DNA of 64,000 nt from Vitellaria paradoxa (Eukaryota > Streptophyta > Magnoliopsida > Ericales > Sapotaceae): NCBI GenBank assembly GCA_019916065.1, contig CM034240.1, positions 43,970,026 through 44,034,025 on the forward strand, in the 5' to 3' direction. The notes under the pieces are model-generated. The model did no database searches. It saw nothing but the letters and a program-made list of their open reading frames with translations, and was not told the origin of the DNA. This document shows positions 34,703 to 46,152 of this stretch, piece by piece. Made by a program: the position numbers and the translations under genes. Numbering within the stretch: position 1 is the first letter of the stretch; each line of letters begins with the position of its first letter.

Positions 34703-36072
34703 ATGGCGTACTCATCGGCCCTTTCATACGCAGTCTGTTTCCACACAAACCCCAGTCCTAACCTTAAATCCTCTCCGAAAGTGAACCGGGCGAACCGTAA
34801 AACCCTTACCGTATCCGCCATTCCGCCATTGTCCACAGCCGCCGATGTCTCCGCTGTGGGGGCCCCATTCGACGGCACAACCCTCGCAGTCATCGGCGGC
34901 GGATCAGTTGCCGCCCTCGCCGCGGCTCTCTCCATCGCCGACCCCGAGAAGCGCCGCCAGCTCCAGGCGGAGGAGGTCGGCGGCGGCGACAAGGAGGTCG
35001 TGAAGGAGTACTTCAACAACTCCGGGTTCCAGAGGTGGAAGAAGATATACGGTGACACCGACGAGGTCAACAGGGTGCAGCTCGATATACGAATTGGGCA
35101 CGCGAAGACCGTAGAGAATACGATTAAGATGTTGAGCGACGAAGGGCCTCTTCAGGGCGTCACCGTCTGTGACGCTGGCTGTGGCACCGGCTCTCTCTCG
35201 ATTCCGCTGGCCAAACAAGGGGCCATTGTTTCGGCGAGCGACATTTCAGCTGCCATGGTTGCCGAAGCTGAGAAACAGGTGAACACTGACTGTCAATTTA
35301 ACTAACTTAACGGTTTTGAATTTATTCTCCAATTTCCTTCCCGATGATTGCCAGAAAATCCAGTTGCTAGAGTCATTTAGGGTTAAATTCGGATAATTTT
35401 ATTGAAATTGCTTGCTATTTAATGAACTGTTTGTGGTTCGTGTGTGAAAATTAGATGCAAGCATGACTCAAACTATGCTAATAGTTTCTGAATTAGCAAC
35501 TTCACTGTTGATTAGGGACTTCAAGCTTCTGAATTCCTTCAGCCTGTAATTAAGTTTTTTTGTAGTACGTTGCCCTAGTTTATATTGGCTACTCTTGTTT
35601 TTAATTTACTTGGTCAGCTAGTAGAACAGTTACGACCTGAATTTGAGTTTTTGCTTCCTTGCAGGCAAGAGAAGAGCTTTTAACAAGCGCAGATGAGAAC
35701 TTACCAGCACAGGTGATGCCAAAATTTGAAGTGAAAGATTTAGAGAGCTTAGATGGGAAATTTGACACAGTGGTTTGCCTAGATGTTTTGATACATTACC
35801 CACAAAGTAAGGCAGATGCGATGATTGGCCATCTTGCTTCTTTGGCTGAGAAGCGGTTAATTCTAAGCTTTGCCCCAAAGACATTTTATTACGATTTGCT
35901 TAAGAGGGTGGGAGAATTGTTCCCTGGGCCCTCAAAGGCAACAAGGGCGTATCTGCATGCAGAGGCAGATGTAGAGAGAGCACTGCGCAAGGTCGGGTGG
36001 AAGATTAGGAAGAGAGGCCTAATCACCACACAATTTTATTTTGCAAGGCTGATAGAGGCTGTGCCTGCTTAG
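34703..36072 (+). CDS. CHLM: Magnesium-protoporphyrin IX methyltransferase, chloroplastic
   Basis: Transfers a methyl group from S-adenosylmethionine to the C13 propionate of Mg-protoporphyrin IX, the chlorophyll-pathway step after Mg-chelatase, at plastid membranes. Two exons, 34703-35278 and 35665-36072, in phase 0 (327 residues). Residues 1 to about 38 form a Ser/Asn-rich transit peptide ending near VSA. A hydrophobic Gly/Ala stretch (about 59-79) may aid membrane contact. YFNNSGFQRWKKIYG (103-117) and the SAM-binding motif I VCDAGCGTG (155-163) are followed by ASDIS (178-182). The second exon holds FDTVVCLDVLIHYPQ, LILSFAPKTFYYDLLKRVGE and the family C-terminus ending RLIEAVPA. Length and motifs fit plant CHLM. 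Convergent with the trihelix gene. Confidence 0.96.
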
Positions 36073-36990
36073 CTTCGAAGGGTTGTAAGGTCCATTCGTT
36101 TTTGCCTTAAATAATGTTTTTTTTTTTTTTTTTTAATGTAAATCCTGCATCTTTCCTTAATGTTTTCATTTGTTGCATGTATCCATGGAATTATACCGTG
36201 TATATTAGATGATCATGTATCCATCTTCTGATGACATATTTTCGAGTTTTGTTTGTTACATGCAATGACCTTCACAGGATATCCATGGTGCAGTTAATCA
36301 CATAGATCCGTGACTGTATATCCCTGTATGTGTGGGGTTCATGACTTATGCCTCATTTTATTTTTCTAAATGATAAAAATACTTGACCTATATAGCAATT
36401 CATTTTCATTTAGTAAGCTAGAGGTCACAAAATTGAACTTTAGAAATTCACAATGGTAGGTGAATGCTTTTTTTTTTTTTTTCCTTCATTCGCCAAAGAA
36501 AGGAACACTGCAATCCATTCTACAATAGTGGAATCTAAATACTCATGTCTGAGGTTTAGCTCAATACCCAAGCAAGCTGTGGAATAAAAAACTTGACTTC
36601 ACTTTAGTGGAGATGGAAATCATATTTAGCTGAAATTGCCCAAATTTTAAGTCTCTGAAATATAACAGACTTCCTGGAATCTCATATTCAAAAGCCCTAC
36701 CCAATTATATGGTTTCATTTATTATGATAGAAAAGAAGTGTATGCTGTTAGCAAGTTGAAGTGGAAAAGGAAAAGGATGAGTTGAAAGTAGGTGAAGGGG
36801 ATTTTTTTTTTCCTTTTTCTTTTTTTTTTGGGGGGGGGGGTGTGGGAGGTAGGAAAGGGACAGGATAAGTTCGAGAAGAACTTAACTTTGATTCTGGCCA
36901 ACATTAATTGAAATTTTTAATTTTTTTTAAATAGTTAGCTAAGATGCAGGGAATTTCATGAAAATCCGTAACTATCTCCTTGACATTTAA
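36073..36990. other. Spacer between convergent CHLM and trihelix genes
   Basis: It holds the 3' UTRs of both genes. Poly-T runs lie at about 36118-36135 and 36470-36482, and a T-run followed by a 10-base G-run at about 36803-36840. No further gene is seen. Confidence 0.5.
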
Positions 36991-37347
36991 TCATAACTTA
37001 TCGGCAATTCTTCCTAGAGTATCTGTAATCTTACTTAAAGCAGTAACAATGCTGTCATTGTGATCCTTCCGCTGCTGTCTGTCCAGTTGGTAATTCTTGT
37101 TTTGAGCTCCAAGTTGGGCATTTAGCATGCTACTGTTCTTTTCTAGAATTTTGATCAACTTTTCCTCCAGATTGGTGTCTTGACATCCATCTAACGAGAG
37201 TCGCCTTCGTTTCCATCCTTCCTGAGGTATAGACGCTGTCCAGAAATTCAAGCCTGGGTGTTTTTCTTTTTTTGAAAAAAAGCCTGGGTGTTTTTCTTTC
37301 CTCATGCCTGAAGGATAAAAGCAAAAGAAGCTAGTAATTTATTCATC

Positions 37348-37378
<31 letters not shown>

Positions 37379-38754
37379 GAAACAAATGAGCTTCATCAAA
37401 GCATATCGTAGGAAACTGAAGCCCCCACCTTACAAAATATCTTACAATGGACTATGGGCATTAGGTGGCTTGATCTTTGAAATATAGCAAAACTACGCCT
37501 ATTGCAACTAAGTACAATAAGAGTACCATCTCTATGGAATTTTAGGACTCTGGATATATGAGCTTGAAAATTTTGTAATAAAAGACGTTGATTGACCTTA
37601 CCTTGATTGGAATATGCTGGATGAAAAGGTTGGTGTTTCTCTGGTCACAAAAGGAAAACATCAGGATTTTAATAGGCAGAAAAAAGGTGTAACAATGACT
37701 TGAATTTCCAAACTGAATCGCATTCAAAACATTTCATCAGAATCCTTCTCTATACATCCAAAAATGGGGGATAAAAGATTCTGTTGGTCTTTCTTAATGT
37801 ACCAACATATTTAGTGCTATACATATTTAACACACCGGAGAGGAGGTTTGAAACAAAAACAGACAAATACCGATTAAGCCAATACCACCAGTTGTGTAAT
37901 TTGTAGCAAATGTAAGATAAATTCATCAAATTTGCAATTGAGATACTGTAGTGCAGTATGATAAAAATTTATCTTTAAGGAAAACTTTGACGTAATGATA
38001 TGCTACCTGAAATAGGCATTGGAGAGGGAAATGCCTTCGTTTGAGTGTCTGCAACACCTGCTGCTTTCTTCCCTAGGCTCCTATCAACCCGTTTTTGCAT
38101 TAACTGTTGAGAATCTGACAACAGACCATTCTCTGTAGTGGCATGTCTACCATTGTCAAAAACTGCCTCAGCCGCCTCCTCTTCGTCTTCCTCCTCCTCC
38201 TCCTCCTCCTCTTCATCTGCAAGCACTGCTTCACCATCTTTTGCATCTGCAGTTACTGCCACCAGTTTCAGTGGATATGCTGTATTAGCGAATGCCCTCC
38301 CATCCAATACATCATAGACTTCCCTGTCAAAGAAGCCTGGTAGTTTCTTCTCCCTCCTTGAATCATTCCTCATAATCCAGAATGATTCAGCCTGTTCTTT
38401 TACTTGTGACTCCCATGCTTTTATCTTCCTGAAATCACCAACAAGATTACTCCATCTTTTCCTGCACTGAACTGGTCCTCTATTTACCCCATGTTTTCTG
38501 CAGAATGATGAGACAGAGTCCCATTTCGATTCGAGCTGATCTGAGCCAAAAACTGAATTGGATCTCCGACCCTTTTGACCCCGGTTCTCTGCAACTTGCT
38601 TGCCTTCTATGAGGACAAATGTTTCTTGTCTGCTCCAACGAGGGTGTCTAGTTTTAATTCTATCATCAGTCCCTTCTCCTGGTGCTTGCTGCTCATTAAC
38701 TCCGTTAGTTGGTGAAGCATTATTTTCATGCATCTCAGTTGCTTCTGATGCCAT
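36991..38754 (-). CDS. Trihelix transcription factor, ASR3-like
   Basis: Three coding exons (38007-38754, 37602-37640, 36991-37307) give 367 residues, joined in phase. A single trihelix (Myb/SANT-like) DNA-binding domain lies at about 36-115, with spaced Trp residues 40, 78 and 101 (RHPRWSRQETFVLIEGKQV, LESKWDSVSSFCRKHGV, QCRKRWSNLVGDFRKIKAW). An acidic run of mostly Glu follows at 180-193. The C-terminal part (DTNLEEKLIKILEKNSSMLN onward) is helical and probably mediates dimerisation. The layout matches the SH4-related (ASR3) group; in Arabidopsis ASR3 is a repressor in immunity. Target genes here are unknown. Exon 3 starts with a 30-bp direct repeat that duplicates KEKHPG in frame. Confidence 0.85.
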
Positions 38755-38972
38755 TAACTAATGAACTCTATAAAGGCAGAGACTTCACAGTAAGAAAACC
38801 TTTGTTTTGATAAAGGGGTTGTTTACACCATAGGATCCTCAGCTCAACTGCATACATAGTGGGAGGGCCATTAATTAGGGAATCAACTATTAGTTTTTTG
38901 GGTGGGTAAGGATCATTGCCTGATCTTGAATGATCTTCTCAAGGGTCAATGGGCCTTACATTTTGCGCTATT

Positions 38973-39342
38973 TACCAAAAGGGGAACCCTGTGCTTCCTT
39001 TTTGCAATTCTCTGTCCAAACAGGGGATCATTTTCTTTGTTCAAGCACTGAAGGGCACCTCCATAAGGTACATTCCCCTAAAAAATCAGTGTGTGTGTTA
39101 ATTTGCCTAATCTTTCATATATGATCCATATATAAAATCTCTTTTTTATTACTTACCATGAGGGGAACCCTGCACTTCATTTTGGTAATTGTCTATTTGA
39201 CTGTCCAAACAAGGGATCAATTTCTCTATTCAAGCACTAAATTTGAAGGGCAGCTCCAGAGAAGGCTCACTGGCCTCATCCACTATGAAATCTCTGTGTT
39301 GAGTAGTTTTCCTGATCTTTCCTCCATAGTGCATATAAAATG
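38973..39342 (-). repeat. Tandem duplication upstream of the trihelix gene
   Basis: Two units (about 38973-39138 and 39155-39342) share GGGGAACCCTG, TGTCCAAACA(G/A)GGGATCA, TTCAAGCACT, GAAGGGCA, CCTGATCTTTC-like and CATATATAAAAT-like blocks in the same order. They lie 220-590 bp upstream of the trihelix ATG, where promoter or leader sequence is expected. Confidence 0.7.
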
Positions 39343-39344
39343 TT

Positions 39345-40188
39345 TTTAATTACTGTCGACCATAAAAAGGGGAGTTACTGATTGTCACCTAGATATAATT
39401 ATAGGGAAGTAATTAAGGGGCTCTCTATTTGTGAAAGGGTTAAAATTCTGACTCCTGTTTAAGAAATACTGGTGTATGTGGGATGAATCCCAAAGTACCT
39501 TATTGATCAAAAGAAAATCCTAGAATACCTTACTTTACTGCCTGTTTCTTTGAAAATTGTGTGCCTAATTATCTCAACCTAATTTAAATCTTCTATATAT
39601 CTACCTTACTCATCAAATATGTGTATTGATTTTTTGCTGGCCAGAAATAGTTTTAACTTTTTTCTTAGAACAAAAAAAAAATCATGTTTGGTTATTAGTT
39701 ACCAATTTTGTTTTCTGAAGCTATATTTGGTTGGCCTTTTTTTTCTTTTTTTTTTTTTTTTTTGTCTTGTTTTCCAAAATTAGGACAGAAGAAACCAAAG
39801 ATCTGAGATGTAGAAGATGTTTTTAATGCTTTGAAACCAAATTTATCTTTTCTTTTCATTTTTTTTTTCATGTCAGTACTCCACTAAATTATATATATGC
39901 ACTTTATTTGCATTTCAGTTTACTTTTTTGCTATTCTCTCTTTTTAAAATCAAATTTTCTTTCTTTCTTTTTTTTCTTTCCTTTTTTTTTTAATTACAAA
40001 ATACTTTTCAAAACACTTTGTAAAAATATATATATACATTTTTTAATTAATTTTCTTGAAACCAGTAACTTTATGACTAGAAATAAGAAATGTGATTTGA
40101 TTAAAAAAATGATTAGATTTGAACCTTTGGACATCGGTGGCCTGGGACTTATGGGATTAACAGTTTAATCCCCCTTCCCAAAAGAATA

Positions 40189-40219
<31 letters not shown>

Positions 40220-40390
40220 GCCTATTTTTGTGGTCCCATCATCCCATACCCTCTCGAAGAGACCTCCCTATTTTGAGGAAAAAAAAGTCTTATGGGTAGG
40301 ATGTACTGAAAATCACCCTTCCTCGACACCCCTTCCAAAAAAAAAAATAATAATAATAAATAAATAAATAAAGAAGTATAGCCATCCCAT
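39345..40390. other. AT-rich intergenic stretch with microsatellites
   Basis: No gene is seen. T-rich runs occur near 39736-39765 and an (AAT)n microsatellite at 40188-40219. Confidence 0.5.
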
Positions 40391-40590
40391 TATATCATAT
40401 CCTTTGCAAGAAGTAATTACTCTATCGGTTCAGTCTATGTCTACTCTCACTATATCATGTCCTTTGCAAGAAGTAATTACTCCATAGATTCAGTCTATGT
40501 CTACTCTACCAATAAAATTTATTTATTATTTTGGGAGTAATTACTCCATAGATTCAGTCTATGTCTACTCTACCAATAAAATTTATTTAT
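40391..40590. repeat. Tandem repeat, 2-3 units
   Basis: AGTAATTACTCCATAGATTC followed by AGTCTATGTCTACTCT recurs three times (near 40412, 40472 and 40533; the first copy has small changes). The first two copies share the preceding TCCTTTGCAAGA. The last two share ACCAATAAAATTTATTTATT. Confidence 0.85.
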
Positions 40591-40639
40591 TTATTTATTT
40601 TTTGAGGGGACAAAAGCCTAGTAGGTAACATATAGATAC

Positions 40640-40782
40640 CGTTTGGCATCTACAAAAAAATAAAAAAATAAAAATTCTAAAAACTTCTATCATATCAATT
40701 TTTTTATTTCATTGCACGTATTATGAACTCATAACTTTTCTCACTTTATCTCATTTTTTATCACTCCAAACACACCCGTAGT
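40640..40782 (+). mobile_element. Family-B MITE
   Basis: From CCGTTTGGCATC to CACTCCAAACACACCC, with internal CATTGCACGTATTATGAACT and TTTATCTCATTTTTTATCAC shared with the copies at 41711 and 60955. Confidence 0.65.
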
Positions 40783-40920
40783 AAGATTTTTGGTACTCAT
40801 TCATGTTACATTATGTCATGTTATGTTAGGCTTGTTACAAACATCATTTTCATTTTCAAATTAAAAAAAAAATAATGTTATAATTTCACAGGAGAAAATA
40901 ATTTCGTTCTAACTGCTAAG

Positions 40921-41934
40921 ACTCCATTTGACAAGTCTTTATTTTCAATTTTTTTTTTTTTTTTAGAAAAGTGAACACGAAAATTTGTTTGCTAAATTCA
41001 TTTTTAGTTTTTTATTTATGTTTAATTGTTTATATTTTATATTTTTTTTATTTTATGTTGTCGTTTTTCTTTTTTTGAAATGAAAACTAAAATTATGTTT
41101 GGAAATTTAATTTTATTTATAGTAATTAACTTTTATTTTAGTAAAATATTTAATTTTATTAATTATTTTTAAAAATTAATTGAATTATTTCATATTAATT
41201 AAATTAATTATATTATATTATTTATTAAAAATAACCTTAGCTTAATAAAATATTTGAATAAAATAATTCATTTTAATATGATGCGACAAAATGGACAAAA
41301 TGTTTATAACAAAAAAAAAAGAAAGTGAAAATATTTTTTTTGTTTACGTTTTGCTGTTTAAGTTATACTTTTTTAAGATAAAAAAATAAAAATAAATTTA
41401 ATAAACACGCTTTTATTACTAATTTTTAAAAATTTGTATACGTAAATAAGAAAATAATAAACATAAACGTTACTAAATAAATTTTAAATTTTCATTTTTC
41501 TCTACAATTACTATCACCATCAGTTACAACCATCACCTTCTACCGCTTGACCACGACCCTTGTCGTGGCCATCAGTTACTTTCATCATCAGTTGTCATCT
41601 ACCTGTGACCACTGCTACTAGTCACCATATCAAAATTATATCTATCAATTAATAATTATTGTTATTAAACGTATTTTAAAAAAAAAATTTACTATGAAAA
41701 TAAAAACTAAGGATGCGTTTGGCGTATTGATTTTTACTGAAAATCTTTAAAAATCTTTAAAAAAAATTCACTTTTTTTCTCACTGCGCGAATTATGAACT
41801 CACAATTTATTTCACTTTATCACATTTTATCTCATTTTTTATCACTCTAAATATTCCCTAAATACAAAATTGAAAATTGAACACAAAGACTGAACATAAA
41901 AATTAAAAATTGATAGTTTTGTCAAATGGGTCCT
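40921..41934. mobile_element. TIR element of about 1 kb carrying a nested MITE
   Basis: The left end ACTCCATTTGACAAGTC and the complement of the right end, GGACCCATTTGACAAAAC, form inverted termini; AATTTTT-rich sub-termini extend them. The interior is AT-rich except for a GC-richer patch at 41500-41630 of CATCA/ACCA-type repeats. No transposase ORF. A family-B MITE sits inside it (41711-41860), so this element is older than that insertion. Confidence 0.5.
41711..41860 (+). mobile_element. Family-B MITE nested in a larger TIR element
   Basis: From GGATGCGTTTGGCGT to ATCACTCTAAATATTCC. CTAA stands directly before it (41707-41710) and after it, as a short target duplication. Confidence 0.65.
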
Positions 41935-42190
41935 AAAAAGTTAACTTTTATTTCTTTCCTAAAAACTCCTAAAAAATAATAAAAAATAAATAAATAAAGC
42001 AAACACAGGCGTATTTATTATTATTATTATTTTTTTTTATAGAAATTTTGTAAATGGCTGACTAGTTAAAAACCCTTTTCCCCCATTTTGGCCAAACACA
42101 GGGATATGATGTTTGAACTTTAATATTGGCTCCGAAGTGTTACTTGTTTGGCATATTTACCATAAAAAGCTTTAGTAACTCTCAATGGTA

Positions 42191-42248
42191 AACCTTCCTT
42201 GAAAATTTGCAGACTAAGTAACCTTCCTAGAAAATTTGCAGACTAAGT
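42191..42248. repeat. 29-bp tandem duplication
   Basis: AACCTTCCTTGAAAATTTGC, then AGACTAAGT, occurs twice back to back with a single base change. It is a recent slippage-type duplication with no gene near. Confidence 0.9.
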
Positions 42249-42556
42249 TTGGTAAGATTGGGGTTACTAAAATCGAAATGTAACTTTAAAAGTTAAAAAT
42301 TGTATTTTTAATTTTTGAATTTTATAAAAGTTTATCCAACAATTAAGGTTAAATTATTTTCATTCCTTAAATGAACTTATATGAGAATCCAAATATTAAA
42401 AATGTAACCTGAATTCCTAAAGTTAAATTTCAACTTCAGATCCCCTCATTTCTTTTGTAGCTATGATATTAAAAAAATAAAAAAAAGTCACAAACTACTA
42501 ATACAGGTCAATTATCACATAATTTCTCTTTAGTTGGAGGGAAGAATTATATTAAG

Positions 42557-42690
42557 GGGGCATTTGGAGTTTCAAAGAATCAAAAGTTAGTATTGTAATG
42601 ATGTAAAAATGACACGCAATAAAATTTAATTTAAAGAAATTAAAAACTTTAAAAATTTTTTAAGTATTTTTGAGACTTCAAAAGCCCCCA
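42557..42690 (-). mobile_element. Family-A MITE, reverse orientation
   Basis: Read on the minus strand it has the same block order as the copy at 43012 (AAATTTTATTGCGTGTCATT, then TTTTACATCATTACAATAC). Termini GGGGGCATTTGG and AAAAGCCCCC are inverted; AAG flanks both sides. Confidence 0.6.
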
Positions 42691-43011
42691 AGTTGCAAGG
42701 GTCGAAAATGCCTCTTTTAGGGTCAGAGGCTACCAAGGGTAAATTTGATGGCAACAACAGCCTTCATTTCTTCTCAATATCATAAGAAAAACATGGAGAT
42801 ACGACAATCTTCAAAGCTGTCAAAATCTTCAATTAAATTCCAAAATCATGTCACAATTGGAAAGATATTTGATTTACTAATTACCTTTATCATAAAGATA
42901 ATTATAGATTGCATCATCTCTCTCAGAGAGCACAGCAAAACTGGCACTTGAAACCCCAACAAAAATAAATAAATAAATAAAATAAATCCGTTGAAAGTTT
43001 GTGCTACTTAG
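42691..43011. other. Spacer with a short unexplained ORF
   Basis: A 68-codon plus-strand ORF (42745-42951) has no recognisable motif and is probably chance. Nothing else is seen. Confidence 0.3.
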
Positions 43012-43160
43012 AGCGTGTTTGGCATCTCAATAAACCTCAAAAAAACTCAAAAAATTTTAAAAGTTTTCAAATCTCTCCAATTAAATTTTGTTACATATCA
43101 TTTTTACATTACATCAATCCCAACTTTTGAGGTTTTTTTGGGCTTTCAAACACCCCCTTA
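43012..43160 (+). mobile_element. Family-A MITE
   Basis: From AGAGCGTGTTTGGCATCTC to GCTTTCAAACACCCCC, with core CAATTAAATTTTGTTACATA then TCATTTTTACATTACATCAA. CTTAG stands before and after it as a 5-bp duplication. Confidence 0.7.
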
Positions 43161-43435
43161 GGCATATCAAATTATTTAGGGCTTAAGGCAAAAAAAAATT
43201 TGAGCCTACAAAATTTTCATATTTATAACTTTTTGACCCGCAAAATCACGAATTAAGATTTTACATTCAAAATGTTTCAATATCGTATTCTGAAATCTAT
43301 GTTATGGTATAGTTGGTTTTAAAGAAAATTTCAATAATTATAATTATGAAATATTATTTCAACCGAAATAATTATTATCGGTACTGTCAATAATATTCTA
43401 TAAATAATATAAACATTAAAAGTTTATATAATTAA

Positions 43436-43762
43436 GGCAGCATTTGGTTTATATTTCTATTTTTTGTTTTCTTTTTTTTTTATTTTATGTGTTTTATATT
43501 TTGAAATTTTCAAAATAAAGAAAACAAGAAATGCATTTGGTTTAACATTTTCTATTTTTCATGTTTTGAGATTTTTCTTATTTTGAGTTAAAAACACTCA
43601 AATGATTTTTTACTATTTTGTATTTCACGTGTAAACTCATTTTCTATTTTTTAAAACAAAATTTAAAAACATAAGTGACCAAATGTGTTTTGAACTGTTT
43701 TATTTGTATTTAAAAATGTAAAATAGAAAATGAATTCAAAACAGATATAACCAAACAGCACC
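43436..43762. mobile_element. Family-C MITE with TAA target duplication
   Basis: The left terminus GGCAGCATTTGGTTTATATT and the complement of the right terminus, GGTGCTGTTTGGTTATATCT, are inverted repeats of about 20 bp. TAA lies on both sides (43433-43435 and 43763-43765). This pattern fits Tourist/PIF-Harbinger-type MITEs. Relatives lie at 6755, 27600 and 46153. Confidence 0.75.
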
Positions 43763-43765
43763 TAA

Positions 43766-44313
43766 TATATCGATGGGTATATTAATTTTTATTTTTAAAA
43801 ATTATTTTAATACTTTTAATTCCAAAAATAAATTAAAATAGTCAATTTTTGACTGCATATAAAGCGGCCTTCTTCTCATGTTGGGCCTTAAGCGACTGTT
43901 GAAGTTGCCTTAGGCGCAAACAGACCTGGAGTCTACCCATCAGACAAAGAAATATATTCGTTATAGTTGGATTTATTTGTAATAACATTTATTTTTATGC
44001 AACCGATAATAATAAATAAAATTGTTAGATTGTAGCCTGTGAGTTTTCGTTTTCCTAATAGATCAATCCCACTTTTGTAATAAATTATATTTTAGTGGGC
44101 TTTTTTATTTAGAGTGATTAACTCACCAGAAAAAGGTTGAATCATTCTAGTTGATTATTCTGATAAAAAAAATAATAATAATATTACATTACCCTTTCTG
44201 GAGATTGGGTATAGCAATAATAATTTACCTGCTCAAAATTTCTATCAGAGTTAATTGAATTCGAAGGAAAAAAAAAAAACAAAAACAAAAACAAAAGTGA
44301 AAGTGAGAAAAAC
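43766..44313. other. Spacer with GC-richer relic
   Basis: About 43860-43950 (GGGCCTTAAGCGACTGTTGA and following bases) stands out in GC content and resembles 43150-43180 (TTAGGGCTTAAGGC). The two may be parts of one old element split by the family-C MITE. No gene is seen. Confidence 0.3.
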
Positions 44314-44343
44314 AGAGAGAGGGAGAGAGAGGGAGAGAGAGAA
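44314..44343. repeat. GA-rich microsatellite
   Basis: GAGAGAGGGAGAGAGAGGGA-type sequence, about 30 bp. Confidence 0.9.
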
Positions 44344-45414
44344 GTATGGAATAAATATCGGGTGTGTTTGGAATTGTATAAAATTGTATAAAATTCTAAA
44401 AGTTAATGTCTCGTGTTTTGTGTAGTAAATAGAGAATTTAAATTTTATTATCTCGTAATTTGTGTTTGTAAAGATTTGTAGAATTTTGTATTATTTTATT
44501 TTAACTCTAAAGGACTCCATCATATTATTTGTGGAGTTAGAAATTTTTTTTTTTTTTTTTCACTCTAAGCTATTGCATGTATTAAAACAGCTATGGACTA
44601 GATATTAAATTGAGATAAAAAAATTTTTTTACTCTGAACTATAAACTGAAAATTAAACTTAAATATGATTTAGTATTATACTGAGTTATATGTAGTTGGA
44701 TTAGAATGTCATACATTATTAGTACTAAAAAAATTTTAGATTAAAATCTTATCCGAATTACACCCCGCTAATGCCTTTGTTTCCTTTGCATTCAAAAACA
44801 AGTTCTGGTTTAAATCAAGAAGAAACAAAAATAAGTTTATTTTTTAGTTAATTACAATAAGTTTAATTTTTTTTTTAGAAAAAAAAAATTTGTAATTAAT
44901 TTTTTAAATTTTTATTTATTTAATATTTTTATCCTTTATGATTTAAAAAATTTAAAACATAAGAGTCTCATTTTAGTCATTTTAAAATACTCAAAAAGAG
45001 TAGTTAGAAGTTCTTCCCAAATGAAGCCTCACTTAGTTGGCGAATGAGATAATTTGAGTAAATATCATAATAAGAAAAATAATAATAATTTATTATTATT
45101 TTTTTTGCTTAAATTTTGCTTTCTTCGCCGACTAATAACCAACGTTTTATGCTGTCAGTATAAAAATCCACCATAAAAACATTCGAGAGCTGTAAATAAT
45201 TTTTTACTGATTACTTGAAAATAATCATTTAATTATGAAAATTTTAATAAATTATTATAGTAGAATAACATTTTTCATAAAAAAAAAATGAGGACGGATC
45301 TCCCATTTCACCCGTCCGCAAGCAGGGCGAGCATAATTCGATTTTAGTTGAATTTTCAAATCGAATTTCAGTTAAAACAGTTAAATTTTGATATTAGTCA
45401 TGTTATGTACATTT

Positions 45415-45992
45415 ACTAGCAATAATTAGTGTTTACAGTACTCTAAATAAAATTAGTATTTAATTTTTTTATATAGTTGAAACTTTGGATAAAAATTTAA
45501 AATCGAAAAAATTATGATAATCCATCAATTTTAATTTTTTCAAAAACTTTAGACCATAGCAGGTACTACATGTGTTTTGATCTTTCTTTTCAATTGAATT
45601 TTGATAAGCACCGTAAAAGAAAACACAAATTATGGATTTGTTTGAAACCCCAAAAAAATAAAAAAATTTTAAAAATTTTCAAATCCCTCCAATTAAATTT
45701 TATCACGTATCATTTTTACATCATATCAACCCCACCTTTTGATTTTTTTGGGATTCCAAACGCCCCTTATGATATTTTAATTTGAAATGTTTAACTTTTT
45801 AAAAATTATAATTGGGTAGAATTTAAGTTGGTAGTTTTGAAATAGATAATAGTGGGGTATATTAAAATAAAAATTAAGCGGGAAGTTAAAAATATAAAGA
45901 TGATTTTAATTGTTGAATGAAAGAAAAAAATAATTTTTAATCGTTAGATCTTAGTTGGTGAGAGATATATTTTTAAAAATCGTTTTGTTTTA
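45415..45992 (+). repeat. Dispersed repeat D, copy 1 (with MITE insertion)
   Basis: It shares ordered blocks with 48097-48604: ACTAGCAATAAT, TACTACATGTGTTTTGATCT, TAAAAGAAAACACAAA, GATAATAGTGGGGTATA, AATTTTTAATCGTTAGATCT. Copy 1 is interrupted at 45635-45766 by a family-A MITE that copy 2 lacks. Outer flanks (GGGCGAGCATAATTCG near 45327) suggest both copies lie in larger terminal-repeat elements. Confidence 0.75.
45635..45766 (+). mobile_element. Family-A MITE inserted in repeat D
   Basis: About 132 bp from GATTTGTTTGAAACCCC to GGATTCCAAACGCCCC, with TTATG on both sides (45630-45634 and 45767-45771). The paralogous repeat at 48311-48330 reads AAACTATGACGTTTTAATTT without it, giving the pre-insertion state. 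Confidence 0.8.
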
Positions 45993-46152
45993 TAATATAA
46001 ATATATTAATATATTATATAAAAATATTAAAAGACATAATTTTATAAAGTATATCTGGAGTTTTGAAAAAGTTTAAAAAAAAAAGTAGAAGTTAATGTTG
46101 AAGTGATATAAAAACTGACACGTAATAAAATTTAATTAAAAAAATTAGAAGT

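Noticed and set aside
34654..35218. Minus-strand ORFs of 138 and 104 codons over CHLM exon 1
   Set aside because: Shadows of the GC-rich CHLM coding exon on the opposite strand; no independent evidence.
39908..40168. 86-codon ORF of Phe/Ser/Lys-rich protein
   Set aside because: Generated by poly-T and poly-A tracts; low complexity.
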